Positions 1 through 8,439 of a stretch of DNA of 64,000 nucleotides are shown here, piece after piece. The position numbers and the translations under genes were made by a program. How positions within the stretch are numbered: position 1 is the first letter of the stretch; each line of letters begins with the position of its first letter. The notes under the pieces were generated by a model. It was not told the origin of the DNA. It saw only the letters and a list, made by a program, of their open reading frames with translations, and ran no database searches. This DNA comes from JAAYCI01 sp964550985 (GTDB lineage: Bacteria; Bacillota; Clostridia; Oscillospirales; Ruminococcaceae), in contig CAZKBM010000002.1 of the NCBI GenBank assembly GCA_964550985.1, positions 37,493-101,492 of the forward strand, in the 5' to 3' direction.

Positions 1-672
1 CGCCTCGGCAAAATGGGTTGCCTCGTGCTCGGTACGCACACCGGCGGCGGCATAGGCCTGCAGCGCCGCGCCCGAAAGCCCCGGCGCATGCCCGTCGATG
101 GGTCTTTTTTCAAAAAGGCTTACTTTCTCGTAGATTTCCCCCCGGCCCGCCACCACGTCGGGGTAACACATCACCTCGCCCAGGCCCAGCACACGGGGGT
201 GCTGCAAAAAGGCTTCCATGTCCCCGGCGGTAAAGCTTGCTCCGGCCGTTTCAAACGCCGTGGCCGGCACGCTGGAGGGCAGCATGACATAGATGTTGCA
301 GGGCAGGTTTTCACTCGCCTGCAGCATAAACGCAACCCCCTCGGCCCCGCACACGTTTACAATTTCGTGCGGGTCGGCCACCAGGGTGGTGGTGCCGCTG
401 GGTAGCACGCTACGCACCAGCTCGGCCGGGGGCACCATAGCGCTTTCAATATGCAGGTGCGCATCTATAAAACCGGGGCAGAGCACAAGGCCGGTACAGT
501 CCCGTTCCTCCTTGCCCACATAGCTGCCCAGGCCCGCTATCCAGCCGTCGGCTAGGGCCACATCGGCACGCAGTACCTCTTTTGTAAACACGTTCACCAC
601 ATCTGCGTTTTTCAGCACAAGGTCTGCCTTCTCCCGGCCCGCGGCCACCTCTACCAGCCTCTTGCGATTCAT
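1..672 (-). CDS. ade: Adenine deaminase, N-terminal part (cut by window edge)
   Basis: Adenine deaminase converts adenine to hypoxanthine and ammonia in purine salvage. The frame is open from an ATG at 672 to base 1, giving 224 codons, so the C-terminal part lies outside the window. A GGTGGGGG ribosome site precedes the ATG. The sequence shows the amidohydrolase metal motif HLHIES, preceded by CPGFIDA, and then a DPHEIVNVCG stretch, both typical of the Ade family, whose members are usually near 570-600 residues. The gene is transcribed divergently from the HD-domain gene at 803. The family call is firm; the missing part cannot be judged. Confidence 0.9.
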   Translation of the reverse strand, partial: MNRKRLVEVAAGREKADLVLKNADVVNVFTKEVLRADVALADGWIAGLGSYVGKEERDCTGLVLCPGFIDAHLHIESAMVPPAELVRSVLPSGTTTLVADPHEIVNVCGAEGVAFMLQASENLPCNIYVMLPSSVPATAFETAGASFTAGDMEAFLQHPRVLGLGEVMCYPDVVAGRGEIYEKVSLFEKRPIDGHAPGLSGAALQAYAAAGVRTEHEATHFAEA

Positions 673-711
673 CTGCCCCCACCTTTCCATCCACCGCCTT
701 TTTTGGCGGCC

Positions 712-740
712 TTGAAAATACTACTTATTTATATTAGTAT
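712..740 (+). promoter_or_regulatory. Possible sigma-A promoter for the HD-domain gene
   Basis: TTGAAA at 712-717 and TAGTAT at 735-740 are separated by 17 bases, about 60 bases before the start at 803. The -10 match is only fair. The same AT-rich stretch may also hold the promoter of the divergent adenine deaminase gene, because TATACT can be read on the minus strand at 741-736. Confidence 0.4.
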
Positions 741-802
741 AGCATACAGATTCTACAAATACCTTCCCCCTGCTGAAAAAAGAGGGAAGAAGGAGAGATG
801 AT

Positions 803-1372
803 ATGGAAAAACTTACGATGACACGAAGCCAGGAACTGCTGCGCAGCGCTACAAAAGAGGCCCACCTTTTGCAGCACGCACTGGCGGTAAGCGCCGCCAT
901 GAAGGCCATGGCGCGCCACTTTGGCGAGGATGCAAGCCACTGGGAGGCCGTGGGTTTTTTGCATGACTATGACTATGAGCAGCACCCTGATGAACACCTG
1001 GCCCATACCGAGGCCCCCCTGCGCCAGGCCGGGGTGGACGAGGTGAGCATCCGCGCCATTCTGGCACACGGCTACGGCCTGCTAAATGAAGTGGAGCCAA
1101 AAACCAACCTGGAAAAAAGCCTTTACGCCGTGGACGAACTGACGGGCCTGATTTCGGCCACCGCCAAGATGCGCCCGACGGGTATCGCAGACCTTGAACC
1201 CAAAAGTGTGAAAAAGAAATTCAAAGACAAGGCCTTTGCCGCTAAAATTGACCGGCAGGTGATTTCGCAAGGGGCCGAGATGCTGAACATGGAACTGGGT
1301 GAACTCATCACCCTTTGCATTGAAGGTATGCGCCCCTATGCCGCCGAACTTGGGCTGAATGGCGCCGAATAA
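803..1372 (+). CDS. HD-domain hydrolase of the COG2316 type
   Basis: A 189-residue protein with an HD phosphohydrolase fold. The metal-binding elements are a His in QHALAV (about residue 25), the paired HD in GFLHDYDYEQHP (about residues 50-60) and a later His in LAHGYG. The tail, with a VKKKFKDKAFAA stretch, matches my memory of the COG2316 predicted hydrolases, whose substrate is unknown. A GAAGGAGAG ribosome site lies close to the ATG. It stands alone: a terminator follows at 1438, and the heat-shock operon begins after that. The fold is well supported; the substrate is not. Confidence 0.8.
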   Translation: MEKLTMTRSQELLRSATKEAHLLQHALAVSAAMKAMARHFGEDASHWEAVGFLHDYDYEQHPDEHLAHTEAPLRQAGVDEVSIRAILAHGYGLLNEVEPKTNLEKSLYAVDELTGLISATAKMRPTGIADLEPKSVKKKFKDKAFAAKIDRQVISQGAEMLNMELGELITLCIEGMRPYAAELGLNGAE

Positions 1373-1437
1373 ATCGGCTGTTCCTTCCCCGGTTTTTCCC
1401 CATTTTTCGGGCTATAAACCCTGCTAAACTTACCCGC

Positions 1438-1470
1438 AGCCATAGCGTTTTTTAACGCTATGGCTTTGTT
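1438..1470 (+). terminator. Intrinsic terminator after the HD-domain gene
   Basis: AGCCATAGCGTT (1438-1449) and AACGCTATGGCT (1454-1465) form a perfect 12-bp stem with a TTTT loop, followed by TTGTT. It separates the HD-domain gene from the heat-shock operon. Confidence 0.75.
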
Positions 1471-1521
1471 ATGCCCTTTTTGCACCCGCTAAAAACAGGC
1501 AAAAAAATTCTCCATTGCCCC

Positions 1522-1549
1522 TTGACAATTCCGTAAGATGTTGTAGAAT
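1522..1549 (+). promoter_or_regulatory. Sigma-A promoter of the hrcA-grpE-dnaK-dnaJ operon
   Basis: A perfect TTGACA at 1522-1527 and TAGAAT at 1544-1549 are spaced by 16 bases. The CIRCE operator begins four bases downstream of the -10 box, so bound HrcA would cover the transcription start. Confidence 0.85.
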
Positions 1550-1553
1550 GATA

Positions 1554-1580
1554 TTAGCACTCGAAGATGTAGAGTGCTAA
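1554..1580 (+). promoter_or_regulatory. CIRCE operator (HrcA binding site)
   Basis: TTAGCACTC (1554-1562), nine spacer bases and GAGTGCTAA (1572-1580) form a perfect inverted repeat identical to the established CIRCE consensus. CIRCE is the binding site of the HrcA repressor, encoded just downstream, which implies autoregulation of this class I heat-shock operon. Confidence 0.97.
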
Positions 1581-1609
1581 ACCTGAAGAAGGGGGGCGGG
1601 CTAACTCGT

Positions 1610-2650
1610 ATGGATGATAGGAAACAGCGTATTATGGTGGCCATCGTCTCCCTGTATGCCACAGGTGGAGAGCCCGTGGGCTCCAGCCTGCTTTCCCGCA
1701 GTATTGATTTAACCGTGTCCTCCGCCACGCTGCGCAACGAGATGGCCGCCCTTACAAAGCTGGGCCTTTTGGAACAGCCCCATACCTCGGCCGGGCGGGT
1801 GCCCACGGCCAAGGGCTACCGCTATTATGTGGACCACCTGCTGGGCACGCCCGAGGGCCTGCCCCAGGGGGCAAAGCAAAAAATAGACGCGGTGGTAAGC
1901 GGGCTGGACCATGACCCCGAAAAGCTGGCAAAGGGGGCCGCAACCTCGCTGGCTGGCCTTTTGGGCCACGCGGTTATTGCCACCACCCCCCTTGCGCGCG
2001 ATTTACACATTGCCCACTTTGAGGTGATACAGGTTGGCCTGTACTCGGCAGCCGTGCTGGCCGTAACGGTGGCCGGCGGGGTGCTTACCCGGGTGGCAAA
2101 GGTAGATTTTGAACTGGGCCCCGAGGACGCGAAGCAGCTTGCCAACACCCTGAACCAGCACCTTTGCTTTGTGGCCGAGGCCGACGTCAGCCCCTCGCTG
2201 ATACGCGATATGGTGGATAACCTGGGCGAGCGCGGGCCGCACAACTGGCCGGTACTTTCGGCGGCGCTGGCCCTTTTGGCCGAAGCGGGAAAACCCTCTA
2301 TCTATTTTGAGGGCCAAAAATACCTGTTGCAATGGCCCGAACTGGAAAACGGGATGCGCAGCCTTTTGGAACTGGCGGGCAGCCGCGAACGGGTGGAGGA
2401 ACTGCTGCACCCCGAGCGGGAAGAGACCATGGTGCTTTTTGGCGACGAGATGGAAAAACCCATACCGGGCCTGTGCATCGCCTCGCGCCATTACCACGCC
2501 GGGGGCGGCCTTACCGGTGCACTGGCCGTGCTGGGCCCCACCCGTATGCGGTTTAGAGAGGTCATTCCCACCTTGGAATATTTTAGCCTGCTGATGGGCA
2601 GGGCCGTAAGCGCGGCGGGCGGCACAGCCCAGCCCCACCCCGGCCCCTAG
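1610..2650 (+). CDS. hrcA: Heat-inducible transcription repressor HrcA
   Basis: HrcA represses class I heat-shock genes by binding CIRCE. The 346-residue protein has the N-terminal winged helix (about residues 1-85) with the family signature ATLRNEMAAL followed by QPHTSAGRVPTAKGYR, and then the GAF-like and dimerisation region. I chose ATG 1610, giving MDDRKQRI, because the GTG at 1574 lies inside the CIRCE arm and cannot be a sensible start. An AGAAGGGGGG ribosome site precedes it at slightly long spacing. It is the first gene of the operon with grpE, dnaK and dnaJ. Confidence 0.95.
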   Translation: MDDRKQRIMVAIVSLYATGGEPVGSSLLSRSIDLTVSSATLRNEMAALTKLGLLEQPHTSAGRVPTAKGYRYYVDHLLGTPEGLPQGAKQKIDAVVSGLDHDPEKLAKGAATSLAGLLGHAVIATTPLARDLHIAHFEVIQVGLYSAAVLAVTVAGGVLTRVAKVDFELGPEDAKQLANTLNQHLCFVAEADVSPSLIRDMVDNLGERGPHNWPVLSAALALLAEAGKPSIYFEGQKYLLQWPELENGMRSLLELAGSRERVEELLHPEREETMVLFGDEMEKPIPGLCIASRHYHAGGGLTGALAVLGPTRMRFREVIPTLEYFSLLMGRAVSAAGGTAQPHPGP

Positions 2651-2709
2651 GCAGCCCAAAAGTACCGGTGGCGGCCCTGCCCGCCCAATAAGAAGGAGAT
2701 AAAAAAGCC

Positions 2710-3327
2710 ATGAGCCAAGCGGAAAAGCAACACCCCGAGGAAACCATAGAAAACGGCAAAGCCCCATCCGGCGGGGAAAAGCACAAGAGGGAAAAGAAGG
2801 TCAAAGCCCAAGGCCCCGCCCCTGAAACACCCCAAAGCGATACAGCAGACACCCTTTTAGAGACCGAGGCGCGCATTGCCGCCGCCGAGGCAAAACTGGC
2901 CGAGGCCGAAGCGCGCACCGCCGAGGTGAACGAGCGGCTTTTGCGCACGGCGGCCGAGTACGAAAACCACCGCAAACGCAGCCAGCGCGAAACCGAAAGC
3001 GCCTTTAAGAACGGGGTTTGTTTTTCGGCCGAAGAACTGCTGCCCGTGCTGGATACCCTGAACGCTGCGGCCAATGTACCCACTGCCGACGAAGAGTACA
3101 AAAAAGGGGTACTGCTTACCCTGCAAAAATGCGAAGAGGTATTTTTAAAGCTTGGCATTACCGAAATTGAGGCCGAGGGCCAGCCCTTTGACCCCGAACT
3201 GCACAACGCCGTGATGCAAAAGCCTGCCGAGGGCGCCGAAAGCGGCACCATCACCCTTGTGATGCAAAAAGGCTATAAATTGGGCGATAAAGTGGTGCGC
3301 CACGCCATGGTGGCCGTGGCCCCCTAA
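2710..3327 (+). CDS. grpE: Nucleotide exchange factor GrpE
   Basis: GrpE releases ADP from DnaK in the cytosolic Hsp70 cycle. The 205-residue protein has an acidic, low-complexity N-terminus, a long Ala/Glu-rich coiled coil (about residues 45-110, containing AAEYENHRKRSQRE) and the C-terminal beta domain, ending GYKLGDKVVRHAMVAV, which is the family signature. Length is normal. An AAGAAGGAG ribosome site precedes ATG 2710. It lies 59 bases after hrcA and 88 bases before dnaK, in the standard HrcA-regulated order. Confidence 0.97.
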   Translation: MSQAEKQHPEETIENGKAPSGGEKHKREKKVKAQGPAPETPQSDTADTLLETEARIAAAEAKLAEAEARTAEVNERLLRTAAEYENHRKRSQRETESAFKNGVCFSAEELLPVLDTLNAAANVPTADEEYKKGVLLTLQKCEEVFLKLGITEIEAEGQPFDPELHNAVMQKPAEGAESGTITLVMQKGYKLGDKVVRHAMVAVAP

Positions 3328-3415
3328 ACGCCCCTAAACACCGCACAAAATCCATTTTTACATAGATACAAATAGACGCAACCACCACACTTCTGAAACA
3401 AAAGGAGAAAGTAAT

Positions 3416-5245
3416 ATGAGTAAAATTGTAGGTATCGACCTTGGCACCACCAATAGCTGCATCGCGGTTATGGAGGGCGGCGACGCCGTCGTAATCCCCA
3501 ACGCCGAAGGCGGCCGCACCACCCCCTCTGTAGTGGGCTTTACCAAGGATGGCGAGCGCCTGGTTGGCCAGGTTGCCAAACGGCAGGCCATCACAAACCC
3601 TGACCGCACCATTTCCTCTATCAAGCGCGCCATGGGCACCAGCGAAAAGGTGGAAATTGACGGCAAAAAATACACCCCGCAAGAAATTTCGGCCATGATT
3701 CTCTCCAAACTAAAAGCCGACGCCGAAAGCTATCTGGGCGAAAAGGTGACCGACGCTGTTATCACCGTGCCCGCCTATTTTAGCGATAGCCAGCGCCAGG
3801 CCACAAAAGACGCCGGGGCCATTGCAGGCCTGAACGTAAAGCGCATCATCAACGAGCCCACCGCCGCAGCCCTGGCCTACGGCATGGATAAGCAAGCCGA
3901 CCAAAAAATTATGGTGTATGACCTGGGCGGCGGCACCTTCGACGTCTCCATCATTGAGATGGGCGAGGGCGTAACCGAGGTGCTCTCCACCGCGGGCGAC
4001 ACCCGCCTGGGCGGCGACGACTTTGACCAAAAGGTGATTGACTGGCTGGCCGATGAGTTTAAAAAAGAGAATGGCATTGACCTGCGTGACGACAAAATGG
4101 CCGCACAGCGCTTGAAAGAGGCCGCTGAAAAGGCAAAAATAGAACTCTCAGGCGTCACCAGCACCCAAATCAACCTCCCGTTTATCACCGCCGACGCCTC
4201 GGGCCCCAAACATCTGGACACCGCCCTCACCCGCGCCAAATTTAACGAGTTGACCTCTGATTTGGTAGAACGCACCATGGGCCCCGTAAAACGCGCCCTC
4301 AAGGACGCGGGCCTTGAGCCCTCGGGCCTGAACCGTGTGCTTTTGGTGGGTGGCTCCACCCGCGTGCCCGCCGTGCAGGAGGCCGTAAAAGAGTACATGA
4401 AGCTCGAACCCTCCAAGGACATCAACCCCGACGAGTGCGTGGCGCTGGGCGCTTCCATCCAGGGCGGCGTTTTGGGCGGCGACGTGAAGGGCCTACTGCT
4501 TTTAGACGTAACACCGCTTTCTTTGGGCATTGAGACCATGGGCGGTGTCTGCACCAAAATCATTGAGCGCAACACCACCATCCCCACAAAGAAAAGCCAA
4601 ATCTTCTCCACCGCGGCCGATAACCAGCCCAGTGTTGAGGTAAACGTGCTGCAGGGCGAGCGCGAGATGTCTAAGGACAACAAAAAACTGGGTACCTTCC
4701 ACCTGGACGGCATCCCCTCGGCCCCGCGCGGCGTACCCCAAATTGAAGTCACCTTTGATATTGACGCCAACGGCATTGTGGCCGTATCGGCCAAGGACCT
4801 TGGCACCGGCAAAGAACAAAGCATCACCATTACGGCCTCTACCAACATGAGCAAAGACGACGTGGAAAAAGCCGTGAAAGAGGCCGAGCAGTACGCCGAA
4901 GAGGACCGCAAACTCAAAGAAAAAATTGAAATTCGCAACAGCGCCGACCAGATGGTGTACCAGACAGAAAAAACCATCACCGACCTGGGCGACAAGTTGA
5001 GCGAGGGTGACAAGAGCGAACTGAACGACAAAAAGGCCGCCCTGAAAACCGCCTTGGAGGGCGAAGACCTGGACGCCATTAAGGCAAAACAGGAAGAACT
5101 GCAAAAGCTGCTTTACGAAATCAGCAGCAAAATTTACCAGCAGAGCGGCGGGGCCGACGCCCAGGCCGCCGAGGATATGAACGCCGCTGAAAAAGCCGGG
5201 GAAGAGGACGTAATTGACGCCGACTTCACCGAAGTGGACGAATAA
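3416..5245 (+). CDS. dnaK: Molecular chaperone DnaK (Hsp70)
   Basis: This ATP-dependent chaperone works with DnaJ and GrpE. The 609-residue protein begins with the phosphate-1 motif GIDLGTTNSC and has DLGGGTFDVSI (phosphate 2) in the nucleotide-binding domain (to about residue 360), the substrate-binding domain with LLLDVTPLSLGIETMGG, and a helical lid ending in the acidic tail EEDVIDADFTEVDE. AAAGGAG lies just before ATG 3416. Expression should follow HrcA control. The hairpin at 5281 may reduce read-through into dnaJ. Confidence 0.99.
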   Translation: MSKIVGIDLGTTNSCIAVMEGGDAVVIPNAEGGRTTPSVVGFTKDGERLVGQVAKRQAITNPDRTISSIKRAMGTSEKVEIDGKKYTPQEISAMILSKLKADAESYLGEKVTDAVITVPAYFSDSQRQATKDAGAIAGLNVKRIINEPTAAALAYGMDKQADQKIMVYDLGGGTFDVSIIEMGEGVTEVLSTAGDTRLGGDDFDQKVIDWLADEFKKENGIDLRDDKMAAQRLKEAAEKAKIELSGVTSTQINLPFITADASGPKHLDTALTRAKFNELTSDLVERTMGPVKRALKDAGLEPSGLNRVLLVGGSTRVPAVQEAVKEYMKLEPSKDINPDECVALGASIQGGVLGGDVKGLLLLDVTPLSLGIETMGGVCTKIIERNTTIPTKKSQIFSTAADNQPSVEVNVLQGEREMSKDNKKLGTFHLDGIPSAPRGVPQIEVTFDIDANGIVAVSAKDLGTGKEQSITITASTNMSKDDVEKAVKEAEQYAEEDRKLKEKIEIRNSADQMVYQTEKTITDLGDKLSEGDKSELNDKKAALKTALEGEDLDAIKAKQEELQKLLYEISSKIYQQSGGADAQAAEDMNAAEKAGEEDVIDADFTEVDE

Positions 5246-5280
5246 TTGTACTGCGGATAACCGGCAGCAAAAAGGGATGC

Positions 5281-5315
5281 AGGGCGGCAGGCTATGCGGC
5301 TCTGCGCCCTTTTTC
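5281..5315 (+). terminator. Terminator-like hairpin between dnaK and dnaJ
   Basis: AGGGCGGCAG (5281-5290) pairs with CTGCGCCCT (5302-5310) with one bulged G, followed directly by TTTT. It lies 36 bases after dnaK and about 100 bases before dnaJ, so it probably acts as a partial terminator that keeps DnaJ levels below DnaK. That role is inference. Confidence 0.6.
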
Positions 5316-5416
5316 GCCCGTTCGGGTATAGGCACGTGGGAGGGGCACACCTTCCCACAAAGCATTTACATAACGATATTTGGGGAGAGCCCCAAAGAGA
5401 GAAAGGGTGAGGGCGA

Positions 5417-6631
5417 TTGGCCGAAAAGCGGGACTATTATGAGGTCCTGGGCGTTGCAAAAGACGCCAGCGACGCCGATATCAAAAAGGCCTACCACAAA
5501 AAGGCCAAGAAATACCATCCCGATTTAAACCCCGGAGACAAGGACTCCGAGGCGAAGTTCAAGGAGGCCAACGAGGCCTACGAGGTGCTGAGCGACAAGG
5601 ACAAAAAGCAGCGCTATGACCAATTTGGCCATGCCGGCGTGGACCCCAGCTATGGCGCAGGCCCCGGCGGCGCGGGCGGCTTTGGCGGCTTTGGAGGCGG
5701 GTTTGGAGGCGCGGGCGGCGGTGCCACCGTGGATTTTGGCGATATTTTTGAGACCTTTTTTGGCGGCGGCTTTGGCGGCGGGGGCGGTTTTGGCCGCCAG
5801 CAGCGCAACCCCAACGCCCCGCGCAAGGGCGCCGATATCCGCGTGAGCCTAGTACTTAGCTTTATGGAGGCCGTACACGGCGTTACCAAAACCATCAATA
5901 TTACCCGGCAAGATACCTGTACCGAATGCAGTGGCAGCGGGGCCGAAAAGGGCACCACCCCCGAAACCTGTACCGAGTGTGGGGGCACGGGCTTTGTGGT
6001 GGCCAGCAAGCGCACAGCCTTTGGCACCATGCAGGAGAGCCGCCCCTGCGCCCGCTGTGGCGGCAAGGGTAAAATGATTAAAAACCCCTGCAGCAAATGC
6101 CATGGCTCAGGCCGCATGGGCATACCCAAAAAAATAGAGCTGAAAATACCCGCAGGTGTAGACGACGACCAAAATGTGGTGCAGCGCGGCATGGGCGACG
6201 CCGGCCTGAACGGCGGCCCCGCGGGCGATCTCATCGTCATCATCACCGTGCGGCCCGACGCCATGTTTGAGCGCGACCACTACGACGTATATGTCAACAT
6301 CCCCATCACCTTTAGCCAGGCTGTAATGGGGGCCAAGGTGGTGGTGCCCACCATAGACGGCAAGGTGGAATATGCCGTGCCCGAGGGCACCCAAAGCGGC
6401 AAAACCTTCCGGCTGAAAAACAAGGGCATTCCCTACGTGAATGGCCGGGGCCGGGGCGACCAATACGTGCGGGTGACCATTGAGATACCCAAAAAGCTAA
6501 CCAAGGCACAAAAAGACGCCCTGAACAAGTTTGAAAACACCATGAAAGATGACAATTACGAAAACCGCAAAAGCTTTTTTAAGGGCATGAAAGACCGTTT
6601 CAGCGGCGGGGATGGTGAGAGTTCTTTCTAG
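5417..6631 (+). CDS. dnaJ: Co-chaperone DnaJ (Hsp40), TTG start
   Basis: DnaJ delivers substrates to DnaK and stimulates its ATPase. The 404-residue class I protein has a J domain (residues 1-70, with HPD in KKYHPDLNPG), a very Gly/Phe-rich linker (about 75-135) containing DIF, four zinc repeats (CTECSGSG, CTECGGTG, CARCGGKG, CSKCHGSG) and the C-terminal peptide-binding domains. The start is TTG 5417 behind a GAAAGGGTGAGG ribosome site; MAEKRDYYEVLGV matches the family N-terminus exactly. It is the last gene of the heat-shock operon. Confidence 0.98.
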   Translation: MAEKRDYYEVLGVAKDASDADIKKAYHKKAKKYHPDLNPGDKDSEAKFKEANEAYEVLSDKDKKQRYDQFGHAGVDPSYGAGPGGAGGFGGFGGGFGGAGGGATVDFGDIFETFFGGGFGGGGGFGRQQRNPNAPRKGADIRVSLVLSFMEAVHGVTKTINITRQDTCTECSGSGAEKGTTPETCTECGGTGFVVASKRTAFGTMQESRPCARCGGKGKMIKNPCSKCHGSGRMGIPKKIELKIPAGVDDDQNVVQRGMGDAGLNGGPAGDLIVIITVRPDAMFERDHYDVYVNIPITFSQAVMGAKVVVPTIDGKVEYAVPEGTQSGKTFRLKNKGIPYVNGRGRGDQYVRVTIEIPKKLTKAQKDALNKFENTMKDDNYENRKSFFKGMKDRFSGGDGESSF

Positions 6632-6754
6632 TGGCGCTGACATAGAACCCCACGTATATACCAAAATTGTAAATATAAGCGCTATCTCTCTTGTTTATAG
6701 CACAGCACAAGCTTGCAGCCGCACGCAGTAATGTGCACTTTTTTCGGCAGGCTG

Positions 6755-6796
6755 AAGTGGTAAGCCCAAAAACCATGGGGCTTGCCACTTTTATTT
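6755..6796 (+). terminator. Intrinsic terminator of the heat-shock operon
   Basis: AAGTGGTAAGCCC (6755-6767) and GGGCTTGCCACTT (6778-6790) form a 13-bp stem with one T-G wobble, followed by TTATTTG. It ends transcription from dnaJ and overlaps the stop codon of the convergent gene at 6791. Confidence 0.8.
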
Positions 6797-7342
6797 GTAT
6801 TTCCTGTACACTCCGTAGGCGGCTTCAAATTCCCGCAGCGCCTTTTCGCCAAATACGCACATCTCTTTCCGCCAAGGATGCCCCAAAAAGCCCCAGGTAT
6901 AATCTTGCGCCAAAAAAAAGTGATAATCACCATCTGGGTAAAAGCTTGGATAATAGGCTCGGTAACTCATCCAGCCCAACGTACCCACCGGCGCATTTTC
7001 ATAGGGCACCTCTTCAAATTCTTCGTTGGGCGGCTCGCGTTGCGGCCACATATGAAAAGAACTATGTTGCCAGTCCAGCGCAATCAAATACGAACCCTCC
7101 GGGCACAATCGACGGCATATCTCCAGCATGGTTTCCTCAAAGCCCCGCCATAGCGCCTGCCTTCCTTTTCCTATCATCCACGCCAGGTCATAAGTCTCGT
7201 GCCGCACATCGGTATGAAACACAAAGGGGCGTTCCTCTGCGTTCGGGTCACTGTTCGGGGTAAAATCCACAAGTTCATCCAGCCTGCCCCAGGCGGCAGA
7301 ATGTTCCGCATCTGAAAGTACCACAAACTGCTTTTCTCCCAT
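6791..7342 (-). CDS. DUF2716-like protein of unknown function
   Basis: A 183-residue soluble protein without signal peptide or membrane segments. It is rich in aromatic residues, with a C-terminal block reading YPSFYPDGDYHFFLAQ and then WGFLGHPWRKEMCVFG. That block resembles the DUF2716 family as I remember it; no function is established. The ATG at 7342 follows TAGGGGGTTG. The gene converges on dnaJ, and its stop lies within the dnaJ terminator. An Imm-type or other role would be guesswork. Confidence 0.6.
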   Translation of the reverse strand: MGEKQFVVLSDAEHSAAWGRLDELVDFTPNSDPNAEERPFVFHTDVRHETYDLAWMIGKGRQALWRGFEETMLEICRRLCPEGSYLIALDWQHSSFHMWPQREPPNEEFEEVPYENAPVGTLGWMSYRAYYPSFYPDGDYHFFLAQDYTWGFLGHPWRKEMCVFGEKALREFEAAYGVYRKYK

Positions 7343-7445
7343 GGCACAACCCCCTATTTTCTGCTATTAAACATTCATAACAAAGGCAGGGCAGGCTTAT
7401 GGCAAGCATAACCCAAAGTGCCATTTTTTTACATTTTATGCCTGT

Positions 7446-8426
7446 TTATATCCCCACGTAAAGCTTCACAATTTGCTCTGTTTCTCTCTCTACATACAGC
7501 CATATCTGCACATCATCTTTACCAAAAACAAGCACTTCACAGCCCAGTAGCCCCAGGTGGGCCAGTTCCGCCTCTATTGGTAGCGGCTCGTATCCCTTTC
7601 CCCGCAATATTTCCTCTGCTCTTTCTCGGCTACTTGTTAGGGAGATACCATACACATTTTCATCGAAATAACATATATTGTATAGGGCAAGACCTGTCAT
7701 TCGGTACTGTGTTCCCCCGGCCTCGCTGGGCGAAAAGTACTGTGTCAGGTTTCTATCCTCCCGCACCAAAAAGCGTCCGTTTACCTCCCTGTGCTTGTCT
7801 ATCTCCCGCAAAGTGTCCAAAAACTGGTAATGGTATTCTCCCCAGTCGCTCCCGCGGTTCAGCGCCCGCAACTCGTTTTCGGTACGCTCCTCTTTCGTGC
7901 CGCCCTGCGCGTGTAAGGCTTGGCTGGGAAAGAAGGGCTGTTCCAGCACTTCGCGGCCCACCGCCTCATTCACCAGCACAACCAGTTCCTTCCACACCCC
8001 CGGGTATCCCGCCGCACCAAAGGCAGAATGGTACCCATTTTTCTCATCGTGTACCGTTATTTCCCAAAGAAGTTCAAAGGGGTCATAGTCCTCACCGGGG
8101 TTTTCGGGGCTTAGCCCCTCTGTTGCCAGGGCCCGCCAGTTGGCCAGTACCAAATCTATCAAGGCCTGATGCGGGCCCAAAGGGGCTGGTTCTTCCTCGT
8201 CAACCTGTACCATATTTTCAGCAAAGTTGAACAGCAGTGTAACACCCTTGAGGCGGTCATAATACCGTATCTCCAGGGTGGCAATGCTTTTTGGGGAGGT
8301 AGCGTCCCAGTAATAGGCCTCTTTGTCTGCACTGGTGGATGCAAAAACAGGCGGTTCACCGGCCAATAACAGGGCCAAAAGCAAACAACCCAAAACAGGC
8401 CCTATTTTTGAAACACGCGTCCTCAT
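7446..8426 (-). CDS. Secreted protein of unknown function
   Basis: A 326-residue protein with a clear signal peptide: MRTRVSK, a hydrophobic stretch (GPVLGCLLLALLLAG) and a probable cleavage near VFAS. I chose ATG 8426 because GGAGGAG sits just upstream, while the in-frame ATG at 8453 lies inside the preceding gene. The last 75 residues (VYGISLTSSRERAEEILRGK to the end) resemble the C-terminus of the lipoprotein encoded just upstream at 8440, so the two probably share a small domain. The genes are 13 bases apart and likely co-transcribed. I do not recognise the family. Confidence 0.65.
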   Translation of the reverse strand: MRTRVSKIGPVLGCLLLALLLAGEPPVFASTSADKEAYYWDATSPKSIATLEIRYYDRLKGVTLLFNFAENMVQVDEEEPAPLGPHQALIDLVLANWRALATEGLSPENPGEDYDPFELLWEITVHDEKNGYHSAFGAAGYPGVWKELVVLVNEAVGREVLEQPFFPSQALHAQGGTKEERTENELRALNRGSDWGEYHYQFLDTLREIDKHREVNGRFLVREDRNLTQYFSPSEAGGTQYRMTGLALYNICYFDENVYGISLTSSRERAEEILRGKGYEPLPIEAELAHLGLLGCEVLVFGKDDVQIWLYVERETEQIVKLYVGI

Positions 8427-8439
8427 GCCTCTCCTCCGT

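Noticed and set aside
1574..1609. GTG start for hrcA at 1574, adding 12 residues
   Set aside because: It lies within the right arm of the CIRCE operator, has no ribosome site and the extra residues do not resemble HrcA.
2003..2767. 254-codon minus-strand frame opposite hrcA and grpE
   Set aside because: It overlaps two certain genes in the opposite direction and has no family similarity; such shadows are common at this GC content.
3877..5079. 400-codon open frame on the minus strand opposite dnaK
   Set aside because: It mirrors the codon pattern of dnaK, has no ribosome site and encodes a Ser/Leu-rich sequence without motifs.
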